Positions 52,739 through 61,998 are shown, counted from the stretch's first letter. The stretch is 64,000 nucleotides of DNA from Polyangiaceae bacterium (GCA_025937835.1 JAICQO010000023.1:1-64000); one strand, 5' to 3'. The notes: generated from the sequence alone by a model not told the origin. Numbers and translations are program-made.

Positions 52739-53392
52739 TTAGACAATGCTGTCCTCGAAGAGGGAGCTCGAGCCGCCGCGGGCTACCACGACGTGATCGA
52801 GCAGGGGCACGCCGACGATGTCGCAGGCGGCGCGGATGGCGCGGGTCATCGCCAGATCCTCGGGGCTCGGGCGCGGATCGCCGCTCGGGTGGTTGTGGAT
52901 CAGGATGATGGCGCTCGCGTGATCGCGCAGCGCGGGGGCCAGCACGTCGCGGGTCGTGAGCGCGCAGCCGTGGGCGCCGCCGCGAGCGATGCGCCGGGCC
53001 GATTTTACGGCGTTGCGTGAGTCGAGCGAGAGCAGCCACACCTCTTCGTGGTCGAGCCCCGAGAGCCGGGGGTGCGCCCAGGCCACGACCTCGGTGTGGT
53101 CCTTCACACTGAAGGAGTTGGTGCGGAGCCGGCCGATCTGTACCCGGCGCCCGAGCTCGAACGCCGCGGCGAGCCGCGCGGCCTTGGCCGGCCCGATGCC
53201 GCGGCGGATCGCGATGCCGTGGGGCGCGCTGCGGGCGACGCTGTCGAGCCCGCCCTCCGCTTCGAGCAGCTGGGCGGCGACCAGACCCACGGGCTCTCCG
53301 CGGGCGCCGGTGCCGAGCACTATCGCCAAGAGGTCGGCGTCGTGCAGAGATTCCACGCCTTCGTGCAGGGCTCGTTCGCGGCGGTCCGTCAT
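52739..53392 (-). CDS. radC: RadC/JAB-domain (MPN+) protein
   Basis: From ATG 53392 (MTDRRERALHEGVESLHDAD) the protein has 217 residues. A helix-hairpin-helix part (HGIAIRRGIGPAKAARLAAA) precedes the JAB metalloprotease-like domain with its metal motif LIHNHPSGDPRPSPEDLAMT (HxH, Ser, Asp). VWLLSLDSRNAVKSARRIA and CDIVGVPLLDHVVVARGG complete the RadC pattern. The name comes from an old DNA-repair assignment that has not held up; the biochemical role is unknown. It is monocistronic. Confidence 0.95.
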   Translation of the reverse strand: MTDRRERALHEGVESLHDADLLAIVLGTGARGEPVGLVAAQLLEAEGGLDSVARSAPHGIAIRRGIGPAKAARLAAAFELGRRVQIGRLRTNSFSVKDHTEVVAWAHPRLSGLDHEEVWLLSLDSRNAVKSARRIARGGAHGCALTTRDVLAPALRDHASAIILIHNHPSGDPRPSPEDLAMTRAIRAACDIVGVPLLDHVVVARGGSSSLFEDSIV

Positions 53393-53520
53393 GTCGTGAC
53401 CGCGTTGCACCCGGGATGCCGCGCGGCTTCTCCGGAAAAGAATCGTCTCGAGCAGCGGCGGCCCGCCGGAGCTGGCGCCGACTCGCCGGGGCACACGGAT
53501 CGCGTCGGAGCCGATTGATC

Positions 53521-53555
53521 TTGACCCGCGGTACTAAAACAAGTATCCCGAGTAC
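53521..53555 (+). promoter_or_regulatory. Promoter and flanking dyad of the truncated-haemoglobin operon
   Basis: TTGACC (53521-53526) is followed after 17 bases by TATCCC (53544-53549). GTACT (53531-53535) and AGTAC (53551-53555) form a dyad around the -10, and ACAAGT occurs twice (53539 and 53554). This arrangement suits a repressor that would block the promoter, for example a nitric-oxide or redox regulator; that is inference. Confidence 0.55.
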
Positions 53556-53596
53556 AAGTTTAACGGCGGGGGTAGGGGACGGAGATAAAGTAAGTA

Positions 53597-53962
53597 ATGT
53601 CGAGCATTTACGAGCAAATCGGCGGCGCCGCCGCGGTTGAAAAGGCAGTCGACATCTTCTATCGGAAGATGCTGATCGACGACCGAGTCGCCAGCTACTT
53701 CGACGACGTCGACATGGACCGACAGCGCGCGAAGCAGATGGCCTTCCTCACCATGGTGCTGGGAGGACCGAGCCACTACGCGGGCCAAGATATGCGTCGT
53801 GCGCACGCTCACCTCGTCAAACGCGGGCTCGGTGATCTACACGTCGACGTCGTCATCGAGCACCTGGGTGACACGCTCAAGGAGCTCGGCGCCAACGAGC
53901 AGCAGATCGCTGCGGTCGCTGCGATCGCCAACTCGGTCAGGAACGACGTCCTCGGTCGCTGA
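53597..53962 (+). CDS. Group 1 truncated haemoglobin
   Basis: The 121-residue protein matches group 1 truncated globins throughout: SIYEQIGGAAAVEKAVDIFY at the N-terminus and ADFDDVDMDRQRAKQMAFLT-type B/E helices. Tyr22 is at B10, Gln43 near E7 and Gln47 near E11. The proximal haem ligand is His70 in MRRAHAHLVKRG. The distal His found in cyanobacterial GlbN is replaced by Lys46. This combination fits tight O2 binding and nitric-oxide or peroxide chemistry. It lies eight bases before an Fe-S/flavin reductase gene, which would supply electrons. Confidence 0.95.
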   Translation: MSSIYEQIGGAAAVEKAVDIFYRKMLIDDRVASYFDDVDMDRQRAKQMAFLTMVLGGPSHYAGQDMRRAHAHLVKRGLGDLHVDVVIEHLGDTLKELGANEQQIAAVAAIANSVRNDVLGR

Positions 53963-53970
53963 GTCATCCC

Positions 53971-54945
53971 ATGCCGCGCGTACATTGCGACGGGCGTGAC
54001 TTGACGCTCTCATCCGACGACAACCTGCTCGACGCGTTGCTGGGCGCCGGCGTCCAGGTGGCGAGCTCCTGCCGAGCCGGAGCCTGCCAGCAGTGCCTGG
54101 TAAAAGCCGTGCGCGGGGTCCCCCCGGCCAGCGCCCAGTCGGGCCTCAAAGACGCGCAGCGCGCGCAGGGCTATTTCCTGGCCTGCCAGGCCAAGCTGAC
54201 GGAGGATCTGACGCTCTCTTTGTCGGCGGCTCGAGAGCTCGATACACCCGGCAGCGTCGTCTCGCTCGACGCGCTGTCGTCGAGTGTGGTTCGAGTGCTC
54301 GTCAGACCCGGAGCGGCGTTCGAGTACCGAGCGGGTCAGTACGTCACGCTGATTCGCTCGGATGGCTTGGCGCGATCGTATTCGCTCGCGAGCCGGCCCG
54401 ACTCGGACGGCGGCTGCCTGGAGCTGCACGTCCGGGTCTTTCCTCAGGGGCGGATGAGCGGCTGGCTCGCAAGCGCCAGGGCGTTGCACGCGGAGGTCTC
54501 GCTGCGGGGACCGCTCGGAGAGTGCTTCTACGTGCCGGGGCAGCCGGCGCAGCCGCTGTTGCTGGTCGGCACGGGCACCGGTTTGGCCCCGCTCTGGGGC
54601 ATCCTGCACGATGCCCTGGCTGCGGGTCACACCGGTCCGATCGAGCTCTGGCACGGCGCACGCACCGCTGGTGGGCTGTACTTGGTGAGCGAGCTGGAAG
54701 CGCTCGCTGCCAGGCATCGGAACTTCACCTACCGGCGTTGCCTCCTCGAAGGCCCGGCGGGAGTCGGCGTCGAGCTCGGCAATCTGGACGTCGCAGTCCT
54801 CGCCTCTGCCACGTCCTTCGAGGGCCGCCGCGTGTTCCTCTGTGGGGATGCCCAGCTCGTCCAGCAGACGAAGCGCAAGATCTTCTTGAAGGGCGCCGCG
54901 ATGCGCGAGATTCACGCCGACGCGTTCCTCGCCTCGCCGGCGTAA
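53971..54945 (+). CDS. Ferredoxin-domain / FAD / NAD(P)H oxidoreductase, likely globin reductase
   Basis: The 324-residue protein begins with a 2Fe-2S ferredoxin domain with ligands Cys34, Cys39, Cys42 and Cys72 (SSCRAGACQQCLVKA, YFLACQ). A flavin domain follows (AGQYVTLIRSDGLARSYSLA, the RxYS flavin motif), then an NAD(P)H domain (LLLVGTGTGLAPLWGIL, RVFLCGDAQLVQQ). The order is that of phenol/benzoate dioxygenase reductases and related enzymes. It starts eight bases after the truncated-haemoglobin stop. The two genes together resemble a flavohaemoglobin split into separate chains. Confidence 0.92.
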   Translation: MPRVHCDGRDLTLSSDDNLLDALLGAGVQVASSCRAGACQQCLVKAVRGVPPASAQSGLKDAQRAQGYFLACQAKLTEDLTLSLSAARELDTPGSVVSLDALSSSVVRVLVRPGAAFEYRAGQYVTLIRSDGLARSYSLASRPDSDGGCLELHVRVFPQGRMSGWLASARALHAEVSLRGPLGECFYVPGQPAQPLLLVGTGTGLAPLWGILHDALAAGHTGPIELWHGARTAGGLYLVSELEALAARHRNFTYRRCLLEGPAGVGVELGNLDVAVLASATSFEGRRVFLCGDAQLVQQTKRKIFLKGAAMREIHADAFLASPA

Positions 54946-54962
54946 CCGCGCCGAGCCAGCTG

Positions 54963-55706
54963 CTATTCGACGCGCACCACGGCGCCCGGCTCGAGCTGAG
55001 CCAGAAAATCCTGGAGCGCGCTCTCGACGGCGGCGCGATCGCGCGCGTCGAAGGTGACCTTGGTGCGGTACGCAGGGTCGCGCCACTTCGGATACGAACC
55101 GACCTCGACGTCCGGGTGGCGCGTGACCACGGCGTCGAGCCGCTCCTTGAGCTCCACCTCTTCCAGAGTCACGAACGCGGCTTGCGAAATGAACGGCAGC
55201 GAGCCGCGGAGGTGCGCCCGCACCGATTCGAGCTTCATGCGGAAGATCTCGGGTACGCCGGGTAGCACGAACACGTTGCGCACCAGCGTCGCGGGCCAGT
55301 GCGCGTCGGTCTTGCTCACGAGCTCGGATCCGCGCGGGACGAGCGCCATCCTGAGGTGTGCTTCGGTCAGGTCTTCGCCGTAGACCTGCTTCAGCAGCCG
55401 CTCGAGCACCGGATCGACCACACAGTCGACCCCGAACGCCTGCGCCACGGCTTCCATCGTCACGTCGTCGTGGGTCGGGCCGACGCCGCCGCTCGTGAAC
55501 ACCACGTCCACCGTGCGCGAGAGCTCCTCGACCTCGCGGCGGATCACCGCGATTTCGTCGGCGATCACCACCGCGCGGACGAAGCGGATCCCGAGCTCGC
55601 GCAGCATTCGCGACAGCTCGAGCAGGTTTTTTTCTTCGATCTTGCCCGAGAGCAGCTCGTTGCCGATCACGATCGCGGCCGCGGTGCTGGCGCAGAGGGC
55701 CGTCAT
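54963..55706 (-). CDS. CinA N-terminal (molybdopterin-binding) domain protein
   Basis: The 247-residue protein carries the MoCF/CinA domain alone: AAAIVIGNELLSGKIEEKNL at the N-terminus, VVFTSGGVGPTHDDVTMEAV in the nucleotide-binding region, and NVFVLPGVPEIFRMKLESVR. The nicotinamide-nucleotide deamidase domain of full-length CinA is missing. Proteins of this type hydrolyse ADP-ribose or FAD-like nucleotides in some species. The ATG overlaps the xseB stop (ATGA), placing it last in a four-gene operon. Confidence 0.92.
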   Translation of the reverse strand: MTALCASTAAAIVIGNELLSGKIEEKNLLELSRMLRELGIRFVRAVVIADEIAVIRREVEELSRTVDVVFTSGGVGPTHDDVTMEAVAQAFGVDCVVDPVLERLLKQVYGEDLTEAHLRMALVPRGSELVSKTDAHWPATLVRNVFVLPGVPEIFRMKLESVRAHLRGSLPFISQAAFVTLEEVELKERLDAVVTRHPDVEVGSYPKWRDPAYRTKVTFDARDRAAVESALQDFLAQLEPGAVVRVE

Positions 55707-55981
55707 CCGCCGTCGTCTCCGAGCTCGCGCACGATCGGATTACCGTCCGGGTCGATGCCGAGCAGCTCTTCGACGCGCTTCTCGGCAGCGTCGAGCCGGG
55801 ACTCGGCGGTGCGAGCCAGGCGCACCCCTTCCTCGAACAGCTTCAGCGATTCTTCGAGCGGCAGCTCGCCGCCCTCGAGGCGATTCACGATGTCGCCGAG
55901 GCGCGAGAGCGCGGTCTCGAAGCTCTGCGCCGCGGCTTCGTTGCTCGGCGGATCGCTCCGCATCTTCTTCGCTTCCTTCAT
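55703..55981 (-). CDS. xseB: Exodeoxyribonuclease VII small subunit
   Basis: The 92-residue protein has the family signature FETALSRLGDIVNRLEGGEL followed by PLEESLKLFEEGVRLARTAE, then the coiled-coil RLDAAEKRVEEL. It pairs with XseA to degrade single-stranded DNA. The ATG 55981 overlaps the HEAT-repeat gene stop, which supports this start over the internal ATG at 55963. xseA is not in the window. Confidence 0.95.
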   Translation of the reverse strand: MKEAKKMRSDPPSNEAAAQSFETALSRLGDIVNRLEGGELPLEESLKLFEEGVRLARTAESRLDAAEKRVEELLGIDPDGNPIVRELGDDGG

Positions 55982-57999
55982 GGGGTGCCTCGGCCGGGAG
56001 ATTTCCCCTCGGCGGGCAAGAGTGCAACCCGGACGTCTATCGGGCCATTCGGTAGCCCTGCCAGCGCGAGCTCGCCGTCGGGATCCGCGAGCACCGGCAA
56101 GGCGAGACCGCCGGGGGCGGTGACGACGGCGCCGCGCGGCGCGCCGTCGCTGCGCTCCAGCGTGGCCGTGAAGATCCCCGTGCCCGGCACGAACGCGGCG
56201 GGTCGGACGCCCGCGAGCGCGAGCGCTGCCAGGCTGCGCGTGGCGCGATCGGGATCCAGGCGGGCCGCGAGCGCGAGCGCGCGCCGGCGCACCGGTTGGC
56301 GGCGGCGCGCAAGCCCGTGGACCAGCGCGTGGCGCACCTCGGGCTCGAGCTCGAAGCGGTACGCCGACTCGAGCAGACCGAGCGCGGTCGCGTCGTCGCT
56401 GTCGCCGAGGCCGAGCGCGACCTGGGCGCGCAGCAAAGGGTCGGGTGACGAAAGCTGCTCGAGCAAGCGCGCGCGGGTCTCTTCGCTGTCTCGCTCGGCG
56501 AGCGCGAACAGCGCGATCGGCGTCGCAGGCCCTTGCTCCTCGATCAACGCGATCAGCACCGAGGTCGGCACGCGCGCGCGCGCTCGCGCGTCCACGAGCG
56601 AGAGCGCGAGCTGGGTGCGCAGCCGTCCGCTCGGTTCCCTGGCGAGTCGATCCGCGGCGGCCAAGGCGGCACCGGCGAACGGCGCTGCGCGCGCCGCACC
56701 CTCGGCCAGCTCCGGATCGCTCGAAGTGACGAGCTCGCGCGCGCGGCCGGGATCGCGAAGGGCGAGGCCGAAGCCGGCGACGGCGCGATCGGCGCCGAGC
56801 TTCGAGCGCGCGAGCGCCTCGAGCTCGGCGTCGAGGCCGTGCGGCGGATCGTCGAGCCAGGCGCCGCGCAATACCCCGGCGCGCGCCGCGCCCCTCCGTG
56901 ACTCCGGCTTGGAGAGCAGGCGTTCGAGCGCTGCGCGCGCCCGCTCGCCCGGGGCGCGTGATAGCGCCTGCAGCGCGAGCGGCGCCGTCGCTTTCGAGCT
57001 CGCGGCGCGCTCGAGCGCTTCGCAGGCCTCGGCGCTGGCGCTCTGGGACAGAGCGGCGAACACCGGCGCCAACAGACTCGAATCGCCCTCGGACAGCACC
57101 GAAAGCAGCGCGGGGTCGAGCGCGGGATCCGCTAGCTTGTGAGCGAGCGCTAGCGCGCGCTCGCGGGTCTCCGGAGCGCCGAGCAAGCGCGCCACCAGGG
57201 ACGCGGCGTCCGGGTCGTTCGCGCGCACCAGGAGCTCGGCGGCAGAGAGTGACAGCGCCGGATCCGCCGCGGCCCGCGCCGGACTCGGCAACGGCCCGAT
57301 CGAATCGAAGTTGCCGAGCCGGGTCAGCGCCTTCCCAGCTTCGGCGCGGAGCTCGGCTCCGCCGCGTTCGAGCAGGGCGCGCAGCGGCTCGTAAGCGCGC
57401 TCGTCGTCGAGCTCCTCGAGCAGGCGCACGAGCTCGAGCGACGGAGTTCCGTGAGCGCGCACCAGGCGAGCCAGATCCGCGGGAGGGTGCGCGACCAGCG
57501 CGTTGCGCGCGGCCTGGGCTACGCGTCCCGGCTGGCGCAAGGCCCGCGCAAGGCCGGCCAGAGCGCCGTCCTCTCCGCTCGCCGACAGCGCGAGCGCCGC
57601 CGTGTCGCGGATCAGCGCTTGAAGCGGATCGGCGCGCTCGGCTCCGGCGCTGATGCTGGTCATGACGCGCAGCAAGCAATCCCGCACGCGCGCCTCTCGC
57701 GCCGCCGGAGCCAGCGCCCGCACCGAGAGCAACCGCTCACGAGCGGATTGCGCGAGCCCGTTCGGCTCGAGCCCCTTCACGAGCAGCTCGATCGCGCGCG
57801 GTGTCCCGAGCGCGCCGAGCCCCAAGATCGCGCGTTCGTGCGCTGCGGGATCCGTTCCGCGCAGCTCACGCTCGGCCAGCGAAATGCCGGTGCGATCGAG
57901 CAGCGATTCCGTGACGGGCGCAGTGGGCGGCGGCGCGGCCTGGGCGCTGCCGGCGAGCGACGTCGCGAGCAACCACCACCACGCCCGGCGAATCGACAC
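55978..57999 (-). CDS. Exported HEAT-repeat protein
   Basis: The 673-residue protein starts at GTG 57999, sharing one base with the stop of the preceding gene (TAGTG). It has a signal peptide (WWWLLATSLAGSAQA). The body is Ala/Leu/Arg-rich, with repeated helical units of about 30 residues such as AILGLGALGTPRAIELLVKG, EPLRALLERGGAELRAEAGK and LLRAQVALGLGDSDDATALG, typical of HEAT repeats. The last 60 residues form a small beta domain (FVPGTGIFTATLERSDGAPR). It is likely a periplasmic scaffold. The function is unknown. Confidence 0.82.
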   Translation of the reverse strand: MSIRRAWWWLLATSLAGSAQAAPPPTAPVTESLLDRTGISLAERELRGTDPAAHERAILGLGALGTPRAIELLVKGLEPNGLAQSARERLLSVRALAPAAREARVRDCLLRVMTSISAGAERADPLQALIRDTAALALSASGEDGALAGLARALRQPGRVAQAARNALVAHPPADLARLVRAHGTPSLELVRLLEELDDERAYEPLRALLERGGAELRAEAGKALTRLGNFDSIGPLPSPARAAADPALSLSAAELLVRANDPDAASLVARLLGAPETRERALALAHKLADPALDPALLSVLSEGDSSLLAPVFAALSQSASAEACEALERAASSKATAPLALQALSRAPGERARAALERLLSKPESRRGAARAGVLRGAWLDDPPHGLDAELEALARSKLGADRAVAGFGLALRDPGRARELVTSSDPELAEGAARAAPFAGAALAAADRLAREPSGRLRTQLALSLVDARARARVPTSVLIALIEEQGPATPIALFALAERDSEETRARLLEQLSSPDPLLRAQVALGLGDSDDATALGLLESAYRFELEPEVRHALVHGLARRRQPVRRRALALAARLDPDRATRSLAALALAGVRPAAFVPGTGIFTATLERSDGAPRGAVVTAPGGLALPVLADPDGELALAGLPNGPIDVRVALLPAEGKSPGRGTP

Positions 58000-59930
58000 T
58001 ACAAGCTCTTCTCGGAAGCGGGCGAGCTCTGCGCCCCCGCCCGGAGAACCAGGAAACCGACCCCGCGTTGGGCGGCCCCCGGGACCTTCTTCACGGCGCT
58101 CCAGCCGATCGTCTCGGCTGCGTCGTCGCGCAGCGACAGCCGCCGCAGCAGCTCGACGAGCGTGAAGGAGCGGCTCAGCGCGAGCTGCTCGGCGTCGCGG
58201 CCGGCGCCCGCGGGCTTCACCCCGACCAGCACGACCATGCCCGAGTTTTGCGCGAGGATCGCCGCCACCGCCCGCACCATGCCGAGCGAGCGCGTGTCGA
58301 TCTCCGTGCCCTTGAACTCGATCGGATGCGCGAGCGCGAGCCTCGTGGCCTCGCCTCTGGCGACCAGGGTCGCGAGCGGCTTCGGCTCCGGGTTCCCGGC
58401 GTCCGGGCAGCCGTCGCCGTCGTTCACGCCGTCGAAGTCCTCGGATTGCTTCGGGCAGGCGTCGGCGTCACCCCAGAAGGTGTCGAAATCGGGATCCGGG
58501 TTCGGGCACCCGTTCAGGTTCGGATCGGTTCGCTCGGGGCCGGCTTGAGCCGGGCACGCATCGACTGCTTCCGGGACACCGTCGCCGTCGTCGTCGTGCT
58601 CCGGGCAGCCGTCCGAGTCTTCGACGCCGTCGCGGTCCTCGGGTTCGGTCGGGCATTTGTCGGCGGGATCGGGGATGCCGTCGATGTCGCGGTCCTTGAA
58701 GGGACAGCCGGGAGCGCCTCCACCCCCGGACGCGGGTCCCGGTTCGTTCAGGCACTGGTCGGCGCTGTCCGCGATGCCATCGTGGTCGTTGTCCGGATCC
58801 GGGCAGCCGTCCTCGTCCTGGAACTCGTCCGCGTCTTCCTTCTGGCGCGGGCACTTGTCGGACTCGTCGGGCACGCCGTCGTCGTCGTCGTCGAAATCGG
58901 GGCAGCCGTCGCCGTCCTGGAACCCGTCGCGGTCCTCGGCGAGCTCGGCGCATTCGTCCTCGTCGTCGACCACGCCGTCCTCGTCGACGTCGGGGAAGCG
59001 CGGCGCGAAGCCGATCCCGACCGTGACGCGCGCGAGCGGCGCGCCGATCGCGTCCGATACGGCCATTTCACCCCCCAGGTTGAAGGCGAATGCGCCGATG
59101 CCGTAGCGCGCCGAGAGCCCCAGGAACGCAGGCGAGGCGCGGCGGGCGCCGAACGACGGGGTCATCGCCACCGCGCCGTGCGACTCGATCCCGAAGCGCA
59201 GCCGTCCGCTCGGGTCGATGCCGAACGCTTGGGGCCGCACGATGATGCCGGCGGCCCAAGGCAGATCGTGCCCGAACTCGCTGCCCGCGTACTCCTGCTT
59301 CGAGCCGCGGATGCGCGCACCCGCCGCAGCCCGCAGCTCGAGCACCACCAGCCGCAGCTCGCCGAGCAGCTTCAGCTCGCCGCGCGGCGAGGCCTCCGAG
59401 GCGAACGACGAGCTATCGCCCGTCGGCATCGAGACGCGCCCGACCGCTGCCAGGCCGAACCCGCCCAGCGCCCCGCTCGGGAGCAGCGTGGCCTTGGCGA
59501 CGCCAGCGACGTCTCCGAGCGACGTCGTCGTCACCGGCTCCGACTCGGGCAAGAAGCGGCTCACGTCCGCCCCCGACTGGTACAACATCGCCGGCACCAC
59601 CACGCCGAGCGCCAGTCGATCCGAGAGGCCCAGGTTGGCCACGAAGTCCGCGGAGAACTGGTGCTGCAGCGGGACGCCGAGCGTTCCGCGCACGCGGTCG
59701 TCGAGCTCGATCGAGCGGTAGGCGTAGGAGCCCCAGAGCCCGACGTTCCACTCGAGGTGACCCGGCGTCGCCGTCGGTTCGAGCGCAGGGCTCGCTTCCG
59801 GATCGGGCGAGACCTCGAACGGACGCAAGTCCAGCGAGACGGGCTCCGCCGCGAGTGAAGCGGGGAAGGCCAGCAGACCGAGCCAGAAAGCCGAAGCGCG
59901 GCGGAGGGACCGAGCACTACCCCGAACCAT
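57999..59930 (-). CDS. Outer-membrane-type protein with TSP3 calcium repeats and degenerate OmpA-like end
   Basis: The 643-residue protein has a signal peptide (AFWLGLLAFPASLAA) and a barrel-like region of about 290 residues (LEWNVGLWGSYAYRSIEL, RLALGVVVPAMLYQSGADV, LPWAAGIIVRPQAFGID). Seven to eight thrombospondin type 3 repeats of the type DxDxDGxxDxxDxC follow (DVDEDGVVDDEDECAELAED and others). The C-terminal 110 residues are OmpA-like (IEFKGTEIDTRSLGMVRAVA), but the Asp and Arg that bind peptidoglycan are replaced (VGVKPAGAGRD, LSRSFTLVELL). It probably spans the outer membrane and binds calcium. Confidence 0.88.
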   Translation of the reverse strand: MVRGSARSLRRASAFWLGLLAFPASLAAEPVSLDLRPFEVSPDPEASPALEPTATPGHLEWNVGLWGSYAYRSIELDDRVRGTLGVPLQHQFSADFVANLGLSDRLALGVVVPAMLYQSGADVSRFLPESEPVTTTSLGDVAGVAKATLLPSGALGGFGLAAVGRVSMPTGDSSSFASEASPRGELKLLGELRLVVLELRAAAGARIRGSKQEYAGSEFGHDLPWAAGIIVRPQAFGIDPSGRLRFGIESHGAVAMTPSFGARRASPAFLGLSARYGIGAFAFNLGGEMAVSDAIGAPLARVTVGIGFAPRFPDVDEDGVVDDEDECAELAEDRDGFQDGDGCPDFDDDDDGVPDESDKCPRQKEDADEFQDEDGCPDPDNDHDGIADSADQCLNEPGPASGGGGAPGCPFKDRDIDGIPDPADKCPTEPEDRDGVEDSDGCPEHDDDGDGVPEAVDACPAQAGPERTDPNLNGCPNPDPDFDTFWGDADACPKQSEDFDGVNDGDGCPDAGNPEPKPLATLVARGEATRLALAHPIEFKGTEIDTRSLGMVRAVAAILAQNSGMVVLVGVKPAGAGRDAEQLALSRSFTLVELLRRLSLRDDAAETIGWSAVKKVPGAAQRGVGFLVLRAGAQSSPASEKSL

Positions 59931-60091
59931 CGCGGCCGAGCCTAGCCGCTCGCAGGCCCGCGCGGCCACCGTTTCCGTTGTTTGCCGCTTTCTTGACCTC
60001 TCTGCCCGTTTCACGCCTTTTGGCGAGAGCACCTGGTCGCCGTCGCTCTCGTCTTGCACGGAGGGCGACGACGGCGTAGGGCCCCCGACCC

Positions 60092-61363
60092 ATGGACGCC
60101 ATCCTGATCCGCGGAAACCGACCCCTCCAGGGTCAGATCCGCGTGAGCGGCGCGAAAAATGCCGCCCTCCCGATCCTGTGCGCCACGCTGCTGTCCGACG
60201 GCGCCAGCATCCTGCGCAACGTTCCCAACCTGAAGGATATCGAGACCACGTCGGCCCTGCTGCGGTTCCTCGGCCGGGACGTGACCCTCGACCTACCCGA
60301 GGTCCGGGTACAACCCGCGACGCGAGAGGCGAACCCCGAGGCGCCCTACGATCTCGTACGGCAAATGCGCGCCAGCGTGCTGGTCCTTGGTCCATTGCTC
60401 GCGCGCTACGGGCGTGCGCGCGTCTCCTTGCCCGGCGGCTGCGCGATCGGCGCCCGCCCGGTCGACCAACACCTGATGGGCCTCGAGGCGCTCGGCGCCA
60501 AGATCGCGGTGGAGCACGGCTACATCCATGCCGAAGCTCCGCGGCTGCGCGGCGCCGAGGTCGTGTTCGACATGCAGACCGTGACCGGCACCGAGAACCT
60601 GATGATGGCCGCAGCGCTCGCGCGCGGGCGCACCACGCTGGTCAATGCCGCGTGCGAGCCCGAGGTGGAGGAGCTCGGTCGGGTCTTGAACAAGATGGGC
60701 GCGCGCGTCGACGGCGCCGGCACCTCGGTCATCCACATCGAAGGCCGGGACGAGCTCTTGCCCTTCGATCACGCGATCATCGCCGATCGTATCGAGGCCG
60801 GGACGTTCATGGCGGCGGTCGGTGCCGCGGGCGGCGACGTGCTGCTCGAGAACGCGCCGCTCGAGAGCCTCGAGCCGGTCGTGGTCAAGCTGCGCAAGGC
60901 GCGGGTCGAGATCGAGCGCGAGGGGCCGCACGTCCGCGTACGGCGCCTGGACCGGCTCTCGCCAGTGGACGTCGCCACCGCCCCGCACCCCGGCTTTCCC
61001 ACGGACATGCAGGCCCAGTTCATGGCCATGATGTGCGTGGCCGGCGGCCGCAGCGTGCTCACCGAGACCGTGTTCGAGAACCGCTTCATGCACGTTCCCG
61101 AGCTCAGCCGCATGGGCGCGCGCATCGAGACCCACAGCAATACGGCGATCGTCGAGGGCGTGCGCCAGTTGTCGGGAGCGAGCGTGATGGCCACCGATCT
61201 CCGCGCCAGCGCGTCGCTCGTGATCGCGGGCCTGGTCGCCGAGGGCGAGACGCTGGTCCGCCGTGTCTACCACCTGGACCGCGGCTACGAGCAGATCGAG
61301 AAGAAGCTGAAGGGCGTCGGCGCCGACGTCTCCCGCGTCAAGGTCTCGTCGGAGGAGCCGTGA
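60092..61363 (+). CDS. murA: UDP-N-acetylglucosamine 1-carboxyvinyltransferase
   Basis: The 423-residue protein has family motifs [38 protein letters not shown], the catalytic-loop Cys117 in [17 protein letters not shown] (so it should be sensitive to fosfomycin), [20 protein letters not shown] and [19 protein letters not shown]. It adds enolpyruvate to UDP-GlcNAc, the first committed step of peptidoglycan synthesis. Its stop overlaps the hisG start (GTGA). Confidence 0.98.
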   Translation: MDAILIRGNRPLQGQIRVSGAKNAALPILCATLLSDGASILRNVPNLKDIETTSALLRFLGRDVTLDLPEVRVQPATREANPEAPYDLVRQMRASVLVLGPLLARYGRARVSLPGGCAIGARPVDQHLMGLEALGAKIAVEHGYIHAEAPRLRGAEVVFDMQTVTGTENLMMAAALARGRTTLVNAACEPEVEELGRVLNKMGARVDGAGTSVIHIEGRDELLPFDHAIIADRIEAGTFMAAVGAAGGDVLLENAPLESLEPVVVKLRKARVEIEREGPHVRVRRLDRLSPVDVATAPHPGFPTDMQAQFMAMMCVAGGRSVLTETVFENRFMHVPELSRMGARIETHSNTAIVEGVRQLSGASVMATDLRASASLVIAGLVAEGETLVRRVYHLDRGYEQIEKKLKGVGADVSRVKVSSEEP

Positions 61364-61992
61364 AGGTCCCGCTCACCCTGGCCGTGCCCAAGGGGCGCGT
61401 CACGCGCGCTCTCGCGCCGCTGTTCCGCCGCGCGGGCATCGATCCCACGCCGCTCGAAGCCGACGATCGCCGCTTGATCCGCGAGTCCGACGACAAGAGC
61501 TTGCGCTTTTTGCTGCTGAAGCCGGACGACGTGCCGACCTACGTCGAATACGGCACGGCCGACCTGGGCGTGAGCGGACGCGACGTGCTGCGCGAGCGGG
61601 CCTACGATCTGTATCAGCCGCTCGATCTGAACGTCGGTCGCTGCCGGCTGGTCGTCGCGGGTCCGCGCCAGGCGCCGCCCGTGCCGAGCGTGCCGCGCAT
61701 CGCCACCAAGTACCCGCGGATCGCGGCCGAGCACTTCGCCTCCAAGGGCATCCAGGCCGAGATCATCTACGTTCAGGGCTCGGTCGAGCTCGCGCCGCTG
61801 GTCGGCCTGAGCGATCTGATCGTGGACCTGGTCGAGTCCGGCGCGACGCTCAAGGACAACGACCTGGTCGAGCTCGAGACGATCGCGCCCGTGTCGAGCG
61901 TGCTGGTCGCGAACCGCTCGCTCTACAAGCTGCGCCACGCCGAGATCCAGCCGCTCGTCGATCGCCTGCGCGCGGCGCTCGCCAGCGAGTGA
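61360..61992 (+). CDS. hisG: ATP phosphoribosyltransferase, short form
   Basis: From GTG 61360, with GGAGGAG just before it and overlapping the murA stop, the protein has 210 residues. Motifs are [40 protein letters not shown], and [20 protein letters not shown] followed by [11 protein letters not shown], the PRPP-binding region. It makes phosphoribosyl-ATP, the first step of histidine synthesis. The length is that of the short HisG, which needs the regulatory partner HisZ; none is in the window. Confidence 0.97.
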   Translation: MKVPLTLAVPKGRVTRALAPLFRRAGIDPTPLEADDRRLIRESDDKSLRFLLLKPDDVPTYVEYGTADLGVSGRDVLRERAYDLYQPLDLNVGRCRLVVAGPRQAPPVPSVPRIATKYPRIAAEHFASKGIQAEIIYVQGSVELAPLVGLSDLIVDLVESGATLKDNDLVELETIAPVSSVLVANRSLYKLRHAEIQPLVDRLRAALASE

Positions 61993-61998
61993 GCTGGC

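Noticed and set aside
57999-60395. A 798-residue start for the TSP3 protein
   Set aside because: The extra N-terminal part lies antisense to murA; the signal peptide begins at the ATG at 59930.
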